Part shown: positions 24,182 through 31,771 of the stretch, piece after piece
Numbering within the stretch: the stretch's first letter is position 1
Layout of the letters: every line of letters starts with the position of its first letter
Virus record (IMG/VR): IMGVR_UViG_3300022916_000026
Span: 1 to 48,000 of that record
Strand: one strand, 5' to 3'
Source: a virus
DNA length: 48,000 bases
Made by a program: the position numbers and the translations under genes
The notes under the pieces: generated by a model
Seen by the model: only the letters and a program-made list of their open reading frames with translations
The model's database searches: none
Told to the model about the DNA's origin: nothing

Positions 24182-24550
24182 CTAGATGCTCAAGTAAAGG
24201 CCGGTGTAGGACTCGAAGATCCCGCGCAGCTGGTCGGCGTAGACGCCCGACAGCTCCAGCTTGGTCTCGACCTCAAGGCCGCGCTGCGTGATTTTACAGA
24301 AGGTCAATGAGTAAGTGTCCGAGCTGTCGAGGATGACCTGCAAGCAGTTGGCCTTGCGGCATCCCTTGAACTTGAAGCTCAGGCCGTTGCCCATGTCGAC
24401 GAAGGTGTGCGCGCCGGTCATGGCGACCATGCGGTTGATCCCGCCCATCTGCTGCGCGATAATCTCGGCGATCTCAGGGTTGGAGATCTTCAAGCGGGGG
24501 ACGGGGGCGGTCAAGGCGCGGGCGTCGAAGTTCAGGCTTGTTTGGGTCAT
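24182..24550 (-). CDS. Conserved small mobile-element protein
   Basis: 122 residues from ATG 24550 (GAGGAGC upstream). The pattern 'IIAQQMGG...MTGAHTFVDMGNGLSFKFKG', then SDTYSLTFCKI and 'ELSGVYADQLRGIFESYTGLYLSI', is one I recognise from many phages and plasmids as a widespread small protein of unknown role ('...LGGxxFxxMTGAKNF...NGLSFKL...VYADQLxxIFxxxTGLY'). Its presence in an early operon agrees with that distribution. Function remains unknown. Confidence 0.6.
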   Translation of the reverse strand: MTQTSLNFDARALTAPVPRLKISNPEIAEIIAQQMGGINRMVAMTGAHTFVDMGNGLSFKFKGCRKANCLQVILDSSDTYSLTFCKITQRGLEVETKLELSGVYADQLRGIFESYTGLYLSI

Positions 24551-24554
24551 GGTC

Positions 24555-24746
24555 TTAGAGCTCCTCTGATGCGGTGGCCCTGGCGATAAAACCGGCCTCA
24601 AAGACGGCCTCGTATCCCCGCGCGAACAATCCGCGGCTCACCCACTCACCGGATGCCGTTTTAATCTGCAAGTCAAAGCTGCCGCGCGCGGTTTTAACGA
24701 TCCTGGTTTTCATGGTCTCGGCTCCGGGGTTTTGTTTGCTGTTCAT
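24555..24746 (-). CDS. Small early protein
   Basis: 63 residues if read from ATG 24746 (MNSKQNPGAET), which lies seven bases after a -10 box and would be leaderless. An in-frame ATG at 24713 (MKTRIVKTARGSFDLQIKTA) has GGAG eight bases upstream and gives 52 residues. The rest, SGEWVSRGLFARGYEAVFEA, has no known motif. First gene of the 24182-24746 transcript. Confidence 0.5.
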   Translation of the reverse strand: MNSKQNPGAETMKTRIVKTARGSFDLQIKTASGEWVSRGLFARGYEAVFEAGFIARATASEEL

Positions 24747-24795
24747 GTTAATTATTATAGCGCCACAAGTGGTTAGGTCAGTGATTTTGGCGCTA
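24746..24795 (-). promoter_or_regulatory. Minus-strand promoter with inverted GGCGCTA sites
   Basis: On the minus strand CTGACC (24776-24781) is followed after 16 bases by TATAAT (24754-24759); the ATG begins seven bases later. TAGCGCCA at 24758-24765 and its inverted copy TGGCGCTA at 24788-24795 start 30 bp apart, the same spacing as at the window's left end. A shared repressor or activator is likely; the second site also lies beside an AT-rich stretch. Confidence 0.65.
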
Positions 24796-24819
24796 TTATT
24801 TTCGATTGATGTCGTTTTT

Positions 24820-25131
24820 TTAGTATCCAGGCGGGTTGAAAGATTGACCTTCGGCGGCGAGCTTCTGGGCGCGGATAAATCCGTGCTCAAGGTTGTCGCG
24901 GCGGGTGCGAATGGCGGGCGACCTGGCGACGATCGCAGCGTCATAGGCAAGCTCGAAACGCCCAAGGGCTTCGGCCGCCTCGGCAACTTCGGCGGGCACG
25001 GCGTGGAGAATTGAGCGGGGGATGTCGGCCTTGATCTTCCAGTGGGTGTCTGCTGTGCTTTTGAGGACGGCGGCCTTGTATGCGTCCTTGTAGGCGATGG
25101 CGTTGGCTGCGATTGTCTTGAGGTTGGGCAT
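24820..25131 (-). CDS. Hypothetical helical protein
   Basis: 103 residues, Ala-rich and helical throughout (KTIAANAIAYKDAYKAAVLK, AEVAEAAEALGRFELAYDAA), ending FNPPGY. It is the last gene before the promoter at 24754, probably the end of the transcript that begins at 25640. No motif recognised. Confidence 0.5.
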   Translation of the reverse strand: MPNLKTIAANAIAYKDAYKAAVLKSTADTHWKIKADIPRSILHAVPAEVAEAAEALGRFELAYDAAIVARSPAIRTRRDNLEHGFIRAQKLAAEGQSFNPPGY

Positions 25132-25138
25132 GGGTATC

Positions 25139-25426
25139 CTACCAGTAAGAGACGGTGGTCAACTTGACCTTGATGGGCTTGGGCAGCTCGGCGCCCTTGA
25201 ATCCAGAGGCGCGCGCCGCGTCGAACAGAGCGAGGGCCTCGTCGTCGCTGTAACCGTGCGCGCGCAGGATGTCGCACGACCGCTCGAGGCCAGGCGAGAC
25301 CGAGGCGACGCGGTCGCCGAGCTCCGCGTCGTGGGGCGGGTTGAGCAGGTTAAACTCAAGGCCTCCCTCAAAGCGATCGTGGCCAACAGACTTGACGGAC
25401 AAGGTGTGCTCGTTGGTATGCTCCAT
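25139..25426 (-). CDS. Hypothetical protein
   Basis: 95 residues from ATG 25426, with GAGGAGC nine bases upstream. It includes EFNLLNPPHDAELGDRVASV and 'HGYSDDEALALFDAARASGFKG', a UBA-like helical pattern. Second gene in the 25640-24820 transcript. Function unknown. Confidence 0.5.
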   Translation of the reverse strand: MEHTNEHTLSVKSVGHDRFEGGLEFNLLNPPHDAELGDRVASVSPGLERSCDILRAHGYSDDEALALFDAARASGFKGAELPKPIKVKLTTVSYW

Positions 25427-25430
25427 GGTA

Positions 25431-25640
25431 TTAGCTCCTCGCAAGGCCGAGGGCCTCGCCGTAGAAAAAGGGGACGCCGTCGCCGCGGTCGTTGGTAAAT
25501 CCGAGGTATTCGCGCTGGTTGAAGCTATCCCACTTGGGGCCGACAAATACGACCTTGCGCCCGGTCTGAAGGTGCGTGTAGGTGCGACCGATTTCAAGCT
25601 CGTGCTCGGTGATTTCTTTTGTGTTTTCTTTGTTGTTCAT
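25431..25640 (-). CDS. Small early protein from a predicted leaderless start
   Basis: 69 residues, MNNKENTKEITEHELEIGRT... with a small beta core (YTHLQTGRKVVFVGPKWDSF, YLGFTNDRGDGVPFF). The ATG at 25640 lies seven bases after TATAAT and no alternative in-frame ATG or GTG follows within the first 40 codons, so a leaderless message is the simplest reading. Function unknown; the beta core may be an SH3-like barrel. Confidence 0.55.
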   Translation of the reverse strand: MNNKENTKEITEHELEIGRTYTHLQTGRKVVFVGPKWDSFNQREYLGFTNDRGDGVPFFYGEALGLARS

Positions 25641-25689
25641 ACTGGTAATTATAGCGCCACAATAGCAACGGTCAACCCTTTGGGGCTGA
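25640..25689 (-). promoter_or_regulatory. Minus-strand promoter, strong boxes, leaderless
   Basis: On the minus strand TTGACC (25670-25675), 16 bases, TATAAT (25648-25653), then seven bases to ATG 25640. TAGCGCCA at 25652-25659 matches the sites at 91 and 24758; a weaker TGGGGCTG lies about 29 bp upstream at 25681-25688. Best-conserved member of the three-promoter family. Confidence 0.75.
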
Positions 25690-25722
25690 AAAAGATTCAC
25701 TTAATGTCGTTTTTTTGGAGGG

Positions 25723-26238
25723 TTAGGCGGCTTTGGCGCGGCCGGTCAGGCCGTCGAGGATCCGGCGCAGCTCTGCGGCCTGCTCGTCGGTAAACCTGTA
25801 CCGCTTGCCGTGTCCTTTGCCGCTCGATCGGACATATTTCAACCGGACCTTAGCCAGCGCGACCACGGTTTTGCTGCTGATGTCGTACTCTTTGGCGATC
25901 GAGTTGGCGCTGATCATTCCCTGTTGGACGCTATATCCAAGGCTCAACAGCTTGCCGATCAGGCCTGACTTGCTGCGCCCGATAAACCTGGAGATCTGAG
26001 CCAGGGTCCTGCCGCGCTCGTGCTGCCCGAGCACGTAGTTGATCTCTGCTTTGGTGTACGCCCGGTGCCCGCCGCTTTGGTTATGCCTGGCCGGCGACTT
26101 CAAGCCGATCTTCCTCATGGCGGTGTCCGTTGCGGCCCGGGTGCGCCCAAGGAGGTGCGCCGCCTCTGCCACGGTGTACCATGCGAGCAAGGAGCGCAGG
26201 GCGTCGAGATCTTCGGCGGTCCAAGGGCGGGCGGTCAT
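25723..26238 (-). CDS. Multi-helix-turn-helix DNA-binding protein
   Basis: 171 residues with three HTH-like units: SANT/Myb-like WTAEDLDALRSLLAWYTVAE...LLGRTRAATDTAMRKIGL (5-47), a second unit YTKAEINYVLGQHERGRTLA...IGRSKSGLIGKLLSLGYS (61-103) and a third ISANSIAKEYDISSKTVVAL (108-128) with a basic tail. The W and 'GRT/GRS' turn motif is repeated. Probably a transcription regulator or terminase-like DNA recogniser for the early operon. Confidence 0.65.
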   Translation of the reverse strand: MTARPWTAEDLDALRSLLAWYTVAEAAHLLGRTRAATDTAMRKIGLKSPARHNQSGGHRAYTKAEINYVLGQHERGRTLAQISRFIGRSKSGLIGKLLSLGYSVQQGMISANSIAKEYDISSKTVVALAKVRLKYVRSSGKGHGKRYRFTDEQAAELRRILDGLTGRAKAA

Positions 26239-26525
26239 TTGCTGGGTCCGGTCGGATTCGCCTCAACCGCCCGCGCGACCACGGCGCGAATAAATCGCGC
26301 CTTCGCGGTGAGCTCCCACCGTCCGCGCAGGCAGTCGAGCTGCACAAGCCCGCGGTCTTTCAACGCGTGGATCGCGTCCCAGACCAGTTGCCAGGCCCGT
26401 CCGAGGTGGGCGGCCAGTTCCGAGGAGCACGCCGTGTGCCCGTCCAGGGCGTCGAGGATCTCCGCGCGAAGCGCCGGGAGATCAACGCCGTCGCGGCTGT
26501 CTCTGTCCTCCCTTGCGGATGTCAC
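26235..26525 (-). CDS. Winged-helix protein
   Basis: 96 residues from GTG 26525 (GTGA overlap with the upstream gene); the longer frame to 26585 is less likely. LRAEILDALDGHTACSSELA, AHLGRAWQLVWDAIHALKDR and GLVQLDCLRGRWELT have the helix-helix-wing order of a winged helix, suggesting a DNA-binding regulator. It is coupled by ATGA to the multi-HTH gene downstream. Confidence 0.55.
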   Translation of the reverse strand: MTSAREDRDSRDGVDLPALRAEILDALDGHTACSSELAAHLGRAWQLVWDAIHALKDRGLVQLDCLRGRWELTAKARFIRAVVARAVEANPTGPSK

Positions 26526-27013
26526 CTTGCGCGCTCCTCTTTTTGGATGTCGAACCACGCCAGGCCCACGCCGAGGGCTTGCCATATGTCCTTTTTAACG
26601 CCGTACAGGGGCCCGGGCTGCTTCTTCGTGCCGACCTGGGGCTTTGCCCCGCCCCCCGTGGCCGGGTAGCGGTCCCTGATGGCTTGGGCGATGTTCGCAT
26701 CGTTGGCGCGGGAGCTGTTGCACAGGCGCATACAGGTGTCGGCCTTGCGGTAAATCTTAGTGTAGGGCCGCTGCCATAACTCGATGAATCGCCCGATCCA
26801 CAGGCAGGTCTCGAAGGTGGTAGCCCCTACCGGCATTCCGTAGCAGGCGACCATTTCGATCGCGAGGTGCTCGGCCTGTGACGCGGCAAGCATCGCCCGG
26901 ACAAGCCCGTTACGCTCAAGGCCCATGGCCGCCACCCTCGGCGGGTCCTCCTCTCCGTCAAGGAGAACCCAAGCGCTCTGGGTGGTGCCGGGATCAATGG
27001 CTATAATTCGCAC
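26522..27013 (-). CDS. RuvC-like Holliday-junction resolvase/nuclease
   Basis: 163 residues from GTG 27013. It opens with RIIAIDPGTTQSAWVLLDGE (the first catalytic Asp of the RNase H fold, DPGTT), has HLAIEMVACYGMP (second acidic, Glu) and 'NSSRANDANIAQAIRDRYPA' (Asp in the last helix), the RuvC order. It would cut branched recombination intermediates before packaging and belongs with RecT and the exonuclease upstream. Confidence 0.78.
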   Translation of the reverse strand: MRIIAIDPGTTQSAWVLLDGEEDPPRVAAMGLERNGLVRAMLAASQAEHLAIEMVACYGMPVGATTFETCLWIGRFIELWQRPYTKIYRKADTCMRLCNSSRANDANIAQAIRDRYPATGGGAKPQVGTKKQPGPLYGVKKDIWQALGVGLAWFDIQKEERAR

Positions 27014-27025
27014 GGGGCGGCCTCC

Positions 27026-27838
27026 TTAAAAGTCGGTGCTGTCGTCGGTGGGCGTCTCGTTGCCACCCTCGGCGGCCTTGCGGGCCGCGGTGCGCGCGCT
27101 CAGGCTGGAGATCGCGTCCTGAATCGGGCCGTGCTCGTCGGGGTCCAGGCCCTGCTTGTGCGCCCATGCGACCAGGGCTTTGACAGCGGCCCGCCCGAGT
27201 CCGTCGACCTGGCCGGCCTTGATGGTGTCCCAGGCAACGCGGATCGCCTCGGGCGCTTCGCGGAGCAGGGCCGCGATATCCAGGGGCACCTCTCCGGTCT
27301 CGTCGGCGGCGGGCTCATCCGGCGTCGGGTTGGCCCGCTGGATCGCGTCCAGGGCCTTGGCGCGCTCGTCAAGCTGCATGGTGTACCGCCTGACCATCTC
27401 AGGGGCCTCGCCGTCCAGGCGGTAGATGGTGCCCTCGTTGACCGAGGTGTCGCGCACGGTCACAATCTTGATGCTGCGATCCTTTACCCCGGAGATAATA
27501 AACGCCTCGGCCTCGGCCGCCTTGACTCCCAGGCCGTCGATCCTGGCCTTGAAGTTCTTGGCTACTTCGGCCTTTTCCTTCTCTAGCTCAGAGATCCTTG
27601 TCCTGGTCTCCGCGGCCTCGGTGGCAAATTTGCCGATCTCCTCGTGGGTGAGCTTAACCTCTAGCATCTTGGTGCCGACCCTGCATTGACACGTCTCGGG
27701 GTTGAAGTTCGGAACGGGGATCTCGGGGTAGTCTCCGGCCGCGATGATCTCCGCGTCGCTGGGCTCTTCGGCTGCCAGGGCCCTGTCGAGGTTCTTTTTA
27801 AGCTGCTCTTTGGTGAGTTTTATAACGGTGGTTTTCAT
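27026..27838 (-). CDS. Conserved phage protein with coiled coil (recombination operon)
   Basis: 270 residues from ATG 27838 (GGAG five bases upstream; overlaps an ATGATG pair). After an unstructured start with a CQC, residues about 60-110 are a coiled coil (THEEIGKFATEAAETRTRIS, ELEKEKAEVAKNFKARIDGL), followed by a beta segment (KIVTVRDTSVNEGTIYRLDG). This layout occurs in a widespread phage protein near RecT and exonuclease genes, role unknown. The acidic C-terminus looks disordered. Confidence 0.55.
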   Translation of the reverse strand: MKTTVIKLTKEQLKKNLDRALAAEEPSDAEIIAAGDYPEIPVPNFNPETCQCRVGTKMLEVKLTHEEIGKFATEAAETRTRISELEKEKAEVAKNFKARIDGLGVKAAEAEAFIISGVKDRSIKIVTVRDTSVNEGTIYRLDGEAPEMVRRYTMQLDERAKALDAIQRANPTPDEPAADETGEVPLDIAALLREAPEAIRVAWDTIKAGQVDGLGRAAVKALVAWAHKQGLDPDEHGPIQDAISSLSARTAARKAAEGGNETPTDDSTDF

Positions 27839-27963
27839 CATTTCTCCGTGCTGGTGCGGTGGCCGGCTGGTTTGGCGTTGAAAAGCAGTTGTTGCAAAAT
27901 CTGCAACAACTGACGGGCTGCCTTTTGGCGCTTCAAGCTCCGCTGATACCTTCTCCATGACAT
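27838..27963 (-). CDS. 41-residue basic peptide (tentative)
   Basis: ATG 27963 lies three bases after the exonuclease stop, with GGAGG eleven bases upstream, and the TGA overlaps the start of the next gene. The sequence is basic then Leu/Gln-rich (MSWRRYQRSLKRQKAARQ, LLQILQQLLF), an amphipathic helix. The Leu/Gln part is encoded by the perfect inverted repeat at 27886-27912, so either the peptide or the RNA hairpin may be what is kept. Confidence 0.35.
   Translation of the reverse strand: MSWRRYQRSLKRQKAARQLLQILQQLLFNAKPAGHRTSTEK
27886..27912. repeat. Perfect 11-bp inverted repeat
   Basis: CAGTTGTTGCA (27886-27896) and TGCAACAACTG (27902-27912) are exact reverse complements around a five-base loop. 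On the minus strand the hairpin is followed by CTTTTC, only a weak U-tract. It lies in the 128-base space between the exonuclease stop and the start of the downstream gene. It may be an attenuator, a processing site or an operator. Confidence 0.6.
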
Positions 27964-27966
27964 GGG

Positions 27967-28854
27967 CTAAAAGTCCTCCGCGGCGTCGGGGATCAACTTG
28001 AACCACCGACTGATCAGGCGCTCGCTGCACCCCATGTCGAGCATAGCACGTTCCGCCGCCGCGCGGTCGGGGGCCGCGGGCACCATGTGCTCGTCGGCGT
28101 CGCAGTAGATGAGCTGTACAGCGTTGAAGCTGGCCTGCAGGTCGGCGCGGTCGGGGCCGACCGCCTTGTCAAACCACTTGGCCAGCTTCGGCGCGTGCTC
28201 GCACAGCTGAATCAGGGACTCTTCCTGCATGTCGCCGCCGAGTGCGTCGGAGATGAAGGAGGGGGCGACCGCAAGGATCTTTTTTGCCGTCTTGTCGCCA
28301 AGGCCCTTGATCCCGGGGATGTTGTCGGACTTGTCGCCGCACAGCGCGAGGTAGCCGGTCCAGTCCGTCGATTTAAGGCCGGTCACCGCCTCGCAGTTGT
28401 CCAGGCTGACCAGCTGCTCGTCTTTGTTGCCCATCGCGGGCCTGTACACGTGCACGCCGGGGGCCAGGGCCTGCAAGAGGTCTTTGTCGGCCGAGTAGAT
28501 CAGGCACTGCTCGTGCTCAAGGCTCAGCGTGTACATGCTGTCGTCGGCCTCGACGCCGGGCACCTTGCATTGAAGCACGCCGAGCAAGGGCAGGAGCCGC
28601 TCAAGGGCGGCCACGGCCTCGTAAAAGTCGGGCTCCTTTGGCGGGCGGTCTCCCTTGTAGCCAGGCAGGTACTTGAGGCGAGCCTCGCGGCTGTCGGGGG
28701 CGTCCCAGGCCATCACTGTGACCTCGGGTCGCCAACGCTCGACGGCCTCAAGCAGGCGCCAAAGCGTGCCGCCGACGGTGTCGCCGCCTTTGAATGCGCG
28801 GTAGGCGATCCCGTTGCCGTCGAAGAGGATCACGGGGTAGGTCTTGGCTTTCAT
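27967..28854 (-). CDS. 5'-3' exonuclease / flap endonuclease (Pol I N-terminal type)
   Basis: 295 residues from ATG 28854. Motifs of the PIN/5'-nuclease fold are in order: VILFDGNGIAYRAF (first Asp), VTVMAWDAPDSREARLKYLP with GYKGDRPP (helical arch region), PGVEADDSMYTLS (acidic EADD), CLIYSADKDLLQAL (SADKD) and GYLALCGDKSDNIPGIKGLG followed by DKTA (GDxSDNIPGxxGxGxKTA, the helix-hairpin-helix with last acidic residues). Removes flaps or resects ends for RecT. Confidence 0.9.
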   Translation of the reverse strand: MKAKTYPVILFDGNGIAYRAFKGGDTVGGTLWRLLEAVERWRPEVTVMAWDAPDSREARLKYLPGYKGDRPPKEPDFYEAVAALERLLPLLGVLQCKVPGVEADDSMYTLSLEHEQCLIYSADKDLLQALAPGVHVYRPAMGNKDEQLVSLDNCEAVTGLKSTDWTGYLALCGDKSDNIPGIKGLGDKTAKKILAVAPSFISDALGGDMQEESLIQLCEHAPKLAKWFDKAVGPDRADLQASFNAVQLIYCDADEHMVPAAPDRAAAERAMLDMGCSERLISRWFKLIPDAAEDF

Positions 28855-28858
28855 GCCC

Positions 28859-30025
28859 TTACCCCTCGATCCCAATCTGAGATTTCAAAAAGGCAGGCAG
28901 GGCGGCCTTTGGCTTGCCCTTGGCGGCGTCCTTGGCCGCGCGGATTATCGCGAGCTGCGCCTCGGTCCAGTCGACCGCGCGCACGCCGAGGGCCGCCTCA
29001 ACCTGCTGGCGGGTGATCGCGAAGTTGGCGAGCCAGCTGCAAGCCTTGGCCGCGGGTGAGCCGGCCTCGGGCTCGGACGTGGGCTCGATCGTTCCGGCCT
29101 CGGCGGCCTGGTCCGGGTTGCCCTGCTCCCGGGCCTCGTCGTCCCGGCGCTCCGCGTCGTCGCTGGCCTTTTTCAGCTCGGCGGCGCGGGCCGCCACTTC
29201 GGACTCTTCGTCGCGCGGTGGCTTGCCTGGGTCGGGCTCGGAGGTGCCGTCGCTGTTGAGCTCCGGATCGTCGGGGGGCGGGCCCGGGTCTTGCTGCGGG
29301 TCGGGCGTCGGCTCAACAACGGTGGCCGTTGCCTCGATTACGGCCGGCGGTGCCTCGCGGATGGTGCGCCGCTCCGTTACCCTGGGCGCGGCCGGAGGGG
29401 GGCGGTTGTCGCGGGGCTCCGTGGTGCTGTCGAAGTCCTCGACCTCCTCTGGTGTGTAGACGCCGACGACGATCGCCGGGTGCACGGCGCGCACACCTTC
29501 CGAGATGCACCTCGCGTGCAACATCTGGCGGGGATACTTCTTATAGTTGCCCGTCGCGCCGCCGTTCTTGCTCCCTGCGACCCCTGCATCGAGAAGCTCG
29601 TCAAGGGTTACCCTGATCTCGAGGCCCTCGGGGCAGAAATCGGGGTGGGAGAAGATCCCCTCGCAGGCGGTCGCGGTGCGCTCAACCCACTTGATGCGCC
29701 CACGGTCGGCTTGGAAGTCGGCCTGGATCGCGTCGGCGCGCTTGCTCAGTTTGCCGCTGATAATGTGGTATTTTGCGGCCAGCGCCATGATCGAGGTCTG
29801 CCGGTGCATGGCCTCGAGGGCGAGCACCGTCCCCTGTGCCTCGCTTTGAACGCCGAACATTTTCGACAGGGCCAGAGCCTTGCCCATCCGAAAGGCGTTC
29901 TCGATCGGGTTTCCGTCCATGCGATCATAGACATAATCTCCGCTCCGCGCGAGGTCCGTCCGGTGCTGCGCGGGGACCAAGGCCGCCGCTTTCTCCGCCG
30001 GGGTGCACTTGTCGTCTTTGCTCAT
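28859..30025 (-). CDS. RecT-family single-strand annealing protein
   Basis: 388 residues, GGAGGCGATT before ATG 30025. Residues 30-180 hold the RecT core: 'IENAFRMGKALALSKMFGV', a QTSIMALAAKYHIISGKLS segment and the strongly typical 'YKKYPRQMLHARCISEGVRA' followed by VHPAIVVGVYTPEEVED. From about 195 to 320 there is a long Pro/Glu/Asp-rich disordered linker, then a small C-terminal helical domain (TRQQVEAALGVRAVDWTEAQ). It anneals complementary single strands in recombination together with the exonuclease. Confidence 0.85.
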   Translation of the reverse strand: MSKDDKCTPAEKAAALVPAQHRTDLARSGDYVYDRMDGNPIENAFRMGKALALSKMFGVQSEAQGTVLALEAMHRQTSIMALAAKYHIISGKLSKRADAIQADFQADRGRIKWVERTATACEGIFSHPDFCPEGLEIRVTLDELLDAGVAGSKNGGATGNYKKYPRQMLHARCISEGVRAVHPAIVVGVYTPEEVEDFDSTTEPRDNRPPPAAPRVTERRTIREAPPAVIEATATVVEPTPDPQQDPGPPPDDPELNSDGTSEPDPGKPPRDEESEVAARAAELKKASDDAERRDDEAREQGNPDQAAEAGTIEPTSEPEAGSPAAKACSWLANFAITRQQVEAALGVRAVDWTEAQLAIIRAAKDAAKGKPKAALPAFLKSQIGIEG

Positions 30026-30034
30026 AATCGCCTC

Positions 30035-31450
30035 CTAGAAGTCCACGTCATCGTCGGGGTTGTACGCCTCTGGTTCTTCCTCGGCGGGCGGCTTCACTGC
30101 GATGGCCTCGCCGTCCTTGATCACCGGGTAGCCCTTGGCGTCGACCTCGCCCTTGAACTCTGCGCCCATGTACAGGTGGATCGCCTCTTTGCCGCTGCCC
30201 TCGTCGCCGTCGCCGCGGATAAAGGCGAAGATCTGAAGGTCGTACTTCACGGCCAGCTTGTAGAGGTGCGACAGGTCGTCAAATTGCTCCGCGTCGTCGA
30301 CGAGCATGAACTTGGCACCCTTGGCCGCCGCGATGCTGCAAGCGAACTCTGCGCCCTCGCTGCGACTCATGGAGCCCAGGGCCCGCCCGTTGTAGTACAT
30401 GCCCTTGTCGCGCACCTCCAGGCCGTCGGGAAGCGTCGCCTCCTTGGCGTGGAACTTCCGGGCCTTGCTCAGTTCCTTGACCTTCTTGTCGGCGGCCTCG
30501 GCGGCTGCGACGGCTGCCTTGCGCTTGTCCAGGTCTTTGAGGTAGCGCTCGTAGGCGCCCGCCGCCTCGTTGGTGGCGCTGGCCTGGGCGAATTCGGCCT
30601 CCATGGTCTCCAGAGGCTGCAGGTTCAAGGGCGGGGCCTCGGTCTCCGGCGCGGGCAAGGCCTCGAGGGCCGCCTGCTCGCTGGCGCGGTCCTTGATCAG
30701 CTCGTCGAGGCGTCGACGCCTGAGATCGATCTCTTCGGTGGCCGCCTTGACGCCGCGCTGCGCTGTCGCGATGTCGCGCGCGCGCTGCTCCTGCTCCTGG
30801 TTCCACAGGTTGGCGCGGGTCTTTTCGCCCTGGTTGTTCTCACGGGCCGCCTTGATCCGCGCGTTGAGCTCGTCGACGTCGATCCGGGTCGCCTCGTCCA
30901 CCCGCTCGAGCGTGCCCATGTTGTCGCGCGCCGAATTCTTGGCGGTGCGGATCGCGTAGGCTCGCTGGTAATCCGCCTCGATCTCGTCGCGCTCGTCGCG
31001 CCAGTCCTGCGAGGTCAAGGACTCGACGATCTTGAGCTTCTCGGCGTCGGTCTTGGCCAGGAACTCTTGAGGCCGCCACATGTTGCCGAGGGCCCGGTTG
31101 AGCAGGGTCTGTTGCTTGGGGACCTGGACGCCTTCAGGGTCTTTGACCTCGAGCTTTTTGTGTCCAGCGGAATCGACACGACACGTAGTGACAAACGCGG
31201 TCCAGTCGAAGTAGAGGTGCGCGAACTCGGCGCCCTCTTTGTCGTTGACGGGATCGGGCGGCATCTTGCCATCACGCCCGGCGTGGGCCACCTCGATCGC
31301 GGCCTTGGTGGAGCTCTTGCCCGAGCGGTTGGGGCCCGCGATCTTCACCAGGTGCGGATCCGGGTTGATGATGTGGAGGAATTTTGTCCCCGCGAATTGC
31401 TCGATTTTGCATTCCCTGAGTTTGACTTCAATCTTTTTTCCATCCGCCAT
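30035..31450 (-). CDS. SMC/RecF-like AAA ATPase with coiled coil
   Basis: 471 residues from ATG 31450 (GGGAGATCTA upstream). Walker A is GPNRSGKSS at about 40-48; a long coiled coil spans about 170-345; an ABC-signature-like 'LGSMSRSEG' and a Walker B, KFMLVDDAEQFDDL, follow. The C-terminal 60 residues are acidic. This is the nucleotide-binding plus coil layout of SbcC/RecF-like phage ATPases (gp46-like), likely helping DNA-end processing with the exonuclease and RecT. Confidence 0.8.
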   Translation of the reverse strand: MADGKKIEVKLRECKIEQFAGTKFLHIINPDPHLVKIAGPNRSGKSSTKAAIEVAHAGRDGKMPPDPVNDKEGAEFAHLYFDWTAFVTTCRVDSAGHKKLEVKDPEGVQVPKQQTLLNRALGNMWRPQEFLAKTDAEKLKIVESLTSQDWRDERDEIEADYQRAYAIRTAKNSARDNMGTLERVDEATRIDVDELNARIKAARENNQGEKTRANLWNQEQEQRARDIATAQRGVKAATEEIDLRRRRLDELIKDRASEQAALEALPAPETEAPPLNLQPLETMEAEFAQASATNEAAGAYERYLKDLDKRKAAVAAAEAADKKVKELSKARKFHAKEATLPDGLEVRDKGMYYNGRALGSMSRSEGAEFACSIAAAKGAKFMLVDDAEQFDDLSHLYKLAVKYDLQIFAFIRGDGDEGSGKEAIHLYMGAEFKGEVDAKGYPVIKDGEAIAVKPPAEEEPEAYNPDDDVDF

Positions 31451-31722
31451 TAGATCTCCCTGGGCAGCTTGGCCGCCTGCCGTATCAAAGATGCCGCGAT
31501 CTGAAAGGCGCGGCTTCTGTTTTTGTGTCCCTGTGCCTCGGCGTAGTGTTTCACGTTGGCCGCCTGCATCTCCGCGACCTCGGCGAAGTCGGCCATCCGT
31601 TCGATCTCGCGCAGGGCCCACGGGATCCCGGTCTCCGCGTCCATGAGCTGCGCAAGCTTGGCCACCGCGTCGAAGTTCTCCTTGATTTCAACCTCGATGC
31701 ATTCGTGTTTTTCGTTTGACAT
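31450..31722 (-). CDS. Small hypothetical protein
   Basis: 90 residues from ATG 31722, meeting the ATPase start. No Shine-Dalgarno is present; CACAAT six bases before the ATG could be a weak -10, in the style of the leaderless promoters elsewhere. Mostly helical: FDAVAKLAQLMDAETGIPWA, 'EVAEMQAANVKHYAEAQGHKN', RAFQIAASLIRQAAKLPREI. An upstream inverted repeat at 31751 may control it. Confidence 0.5.
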   Translation of the reverse strand: MSNEKHECIEVEIKENFDAVAKLAQLMDAETGIPWALREIERMADFAEVAEMQAANVKHYAEAQGHKNRSRAFQIAASLIRQAAKLPREI

Positions 31723-31750
31723 GGGGGCATTGTGACGGGGTGGAAGGTTA

Positions 31751-31771
31751 AAGCAATAGGCTATTTTGCTT
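31751..31771. promoter_or_regulatory. AAGCAA...TTGCTT inverted repeat (possible operator)
   Basis: The 21-base site has outer arms AAGCAA and TTGCTT with inner TA/TA symmetry. The same half-site AAGCAATA/TTGCTT forms the palindrome over the promoter at 39706-39742. It sits just upstream of the minus gene starting at 31722 and directly against the stop of the methyltransferase gene. Likely a second binding site of the same regulator (inference). Confidence 0.45.

Noticed and set aside
27886-27912. Rho-independent terminator after the exonuclease gene
   Set aside because: The stem is only moderately GC-rich and is followed by CTTTTC rather than a run of T; it also lies inside a possible small ORF. 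Kept as an inverted repeat instead.
29291-31453. 720-codon plus-strand frame opposite RecT and the ATPase
   Set aside because: Shadow of GC-rich minus genes; Leu/Val/Gly/His-rich, without motifs. Contrasts with the antisense frame in the intein, which has a real nuclease motif set.
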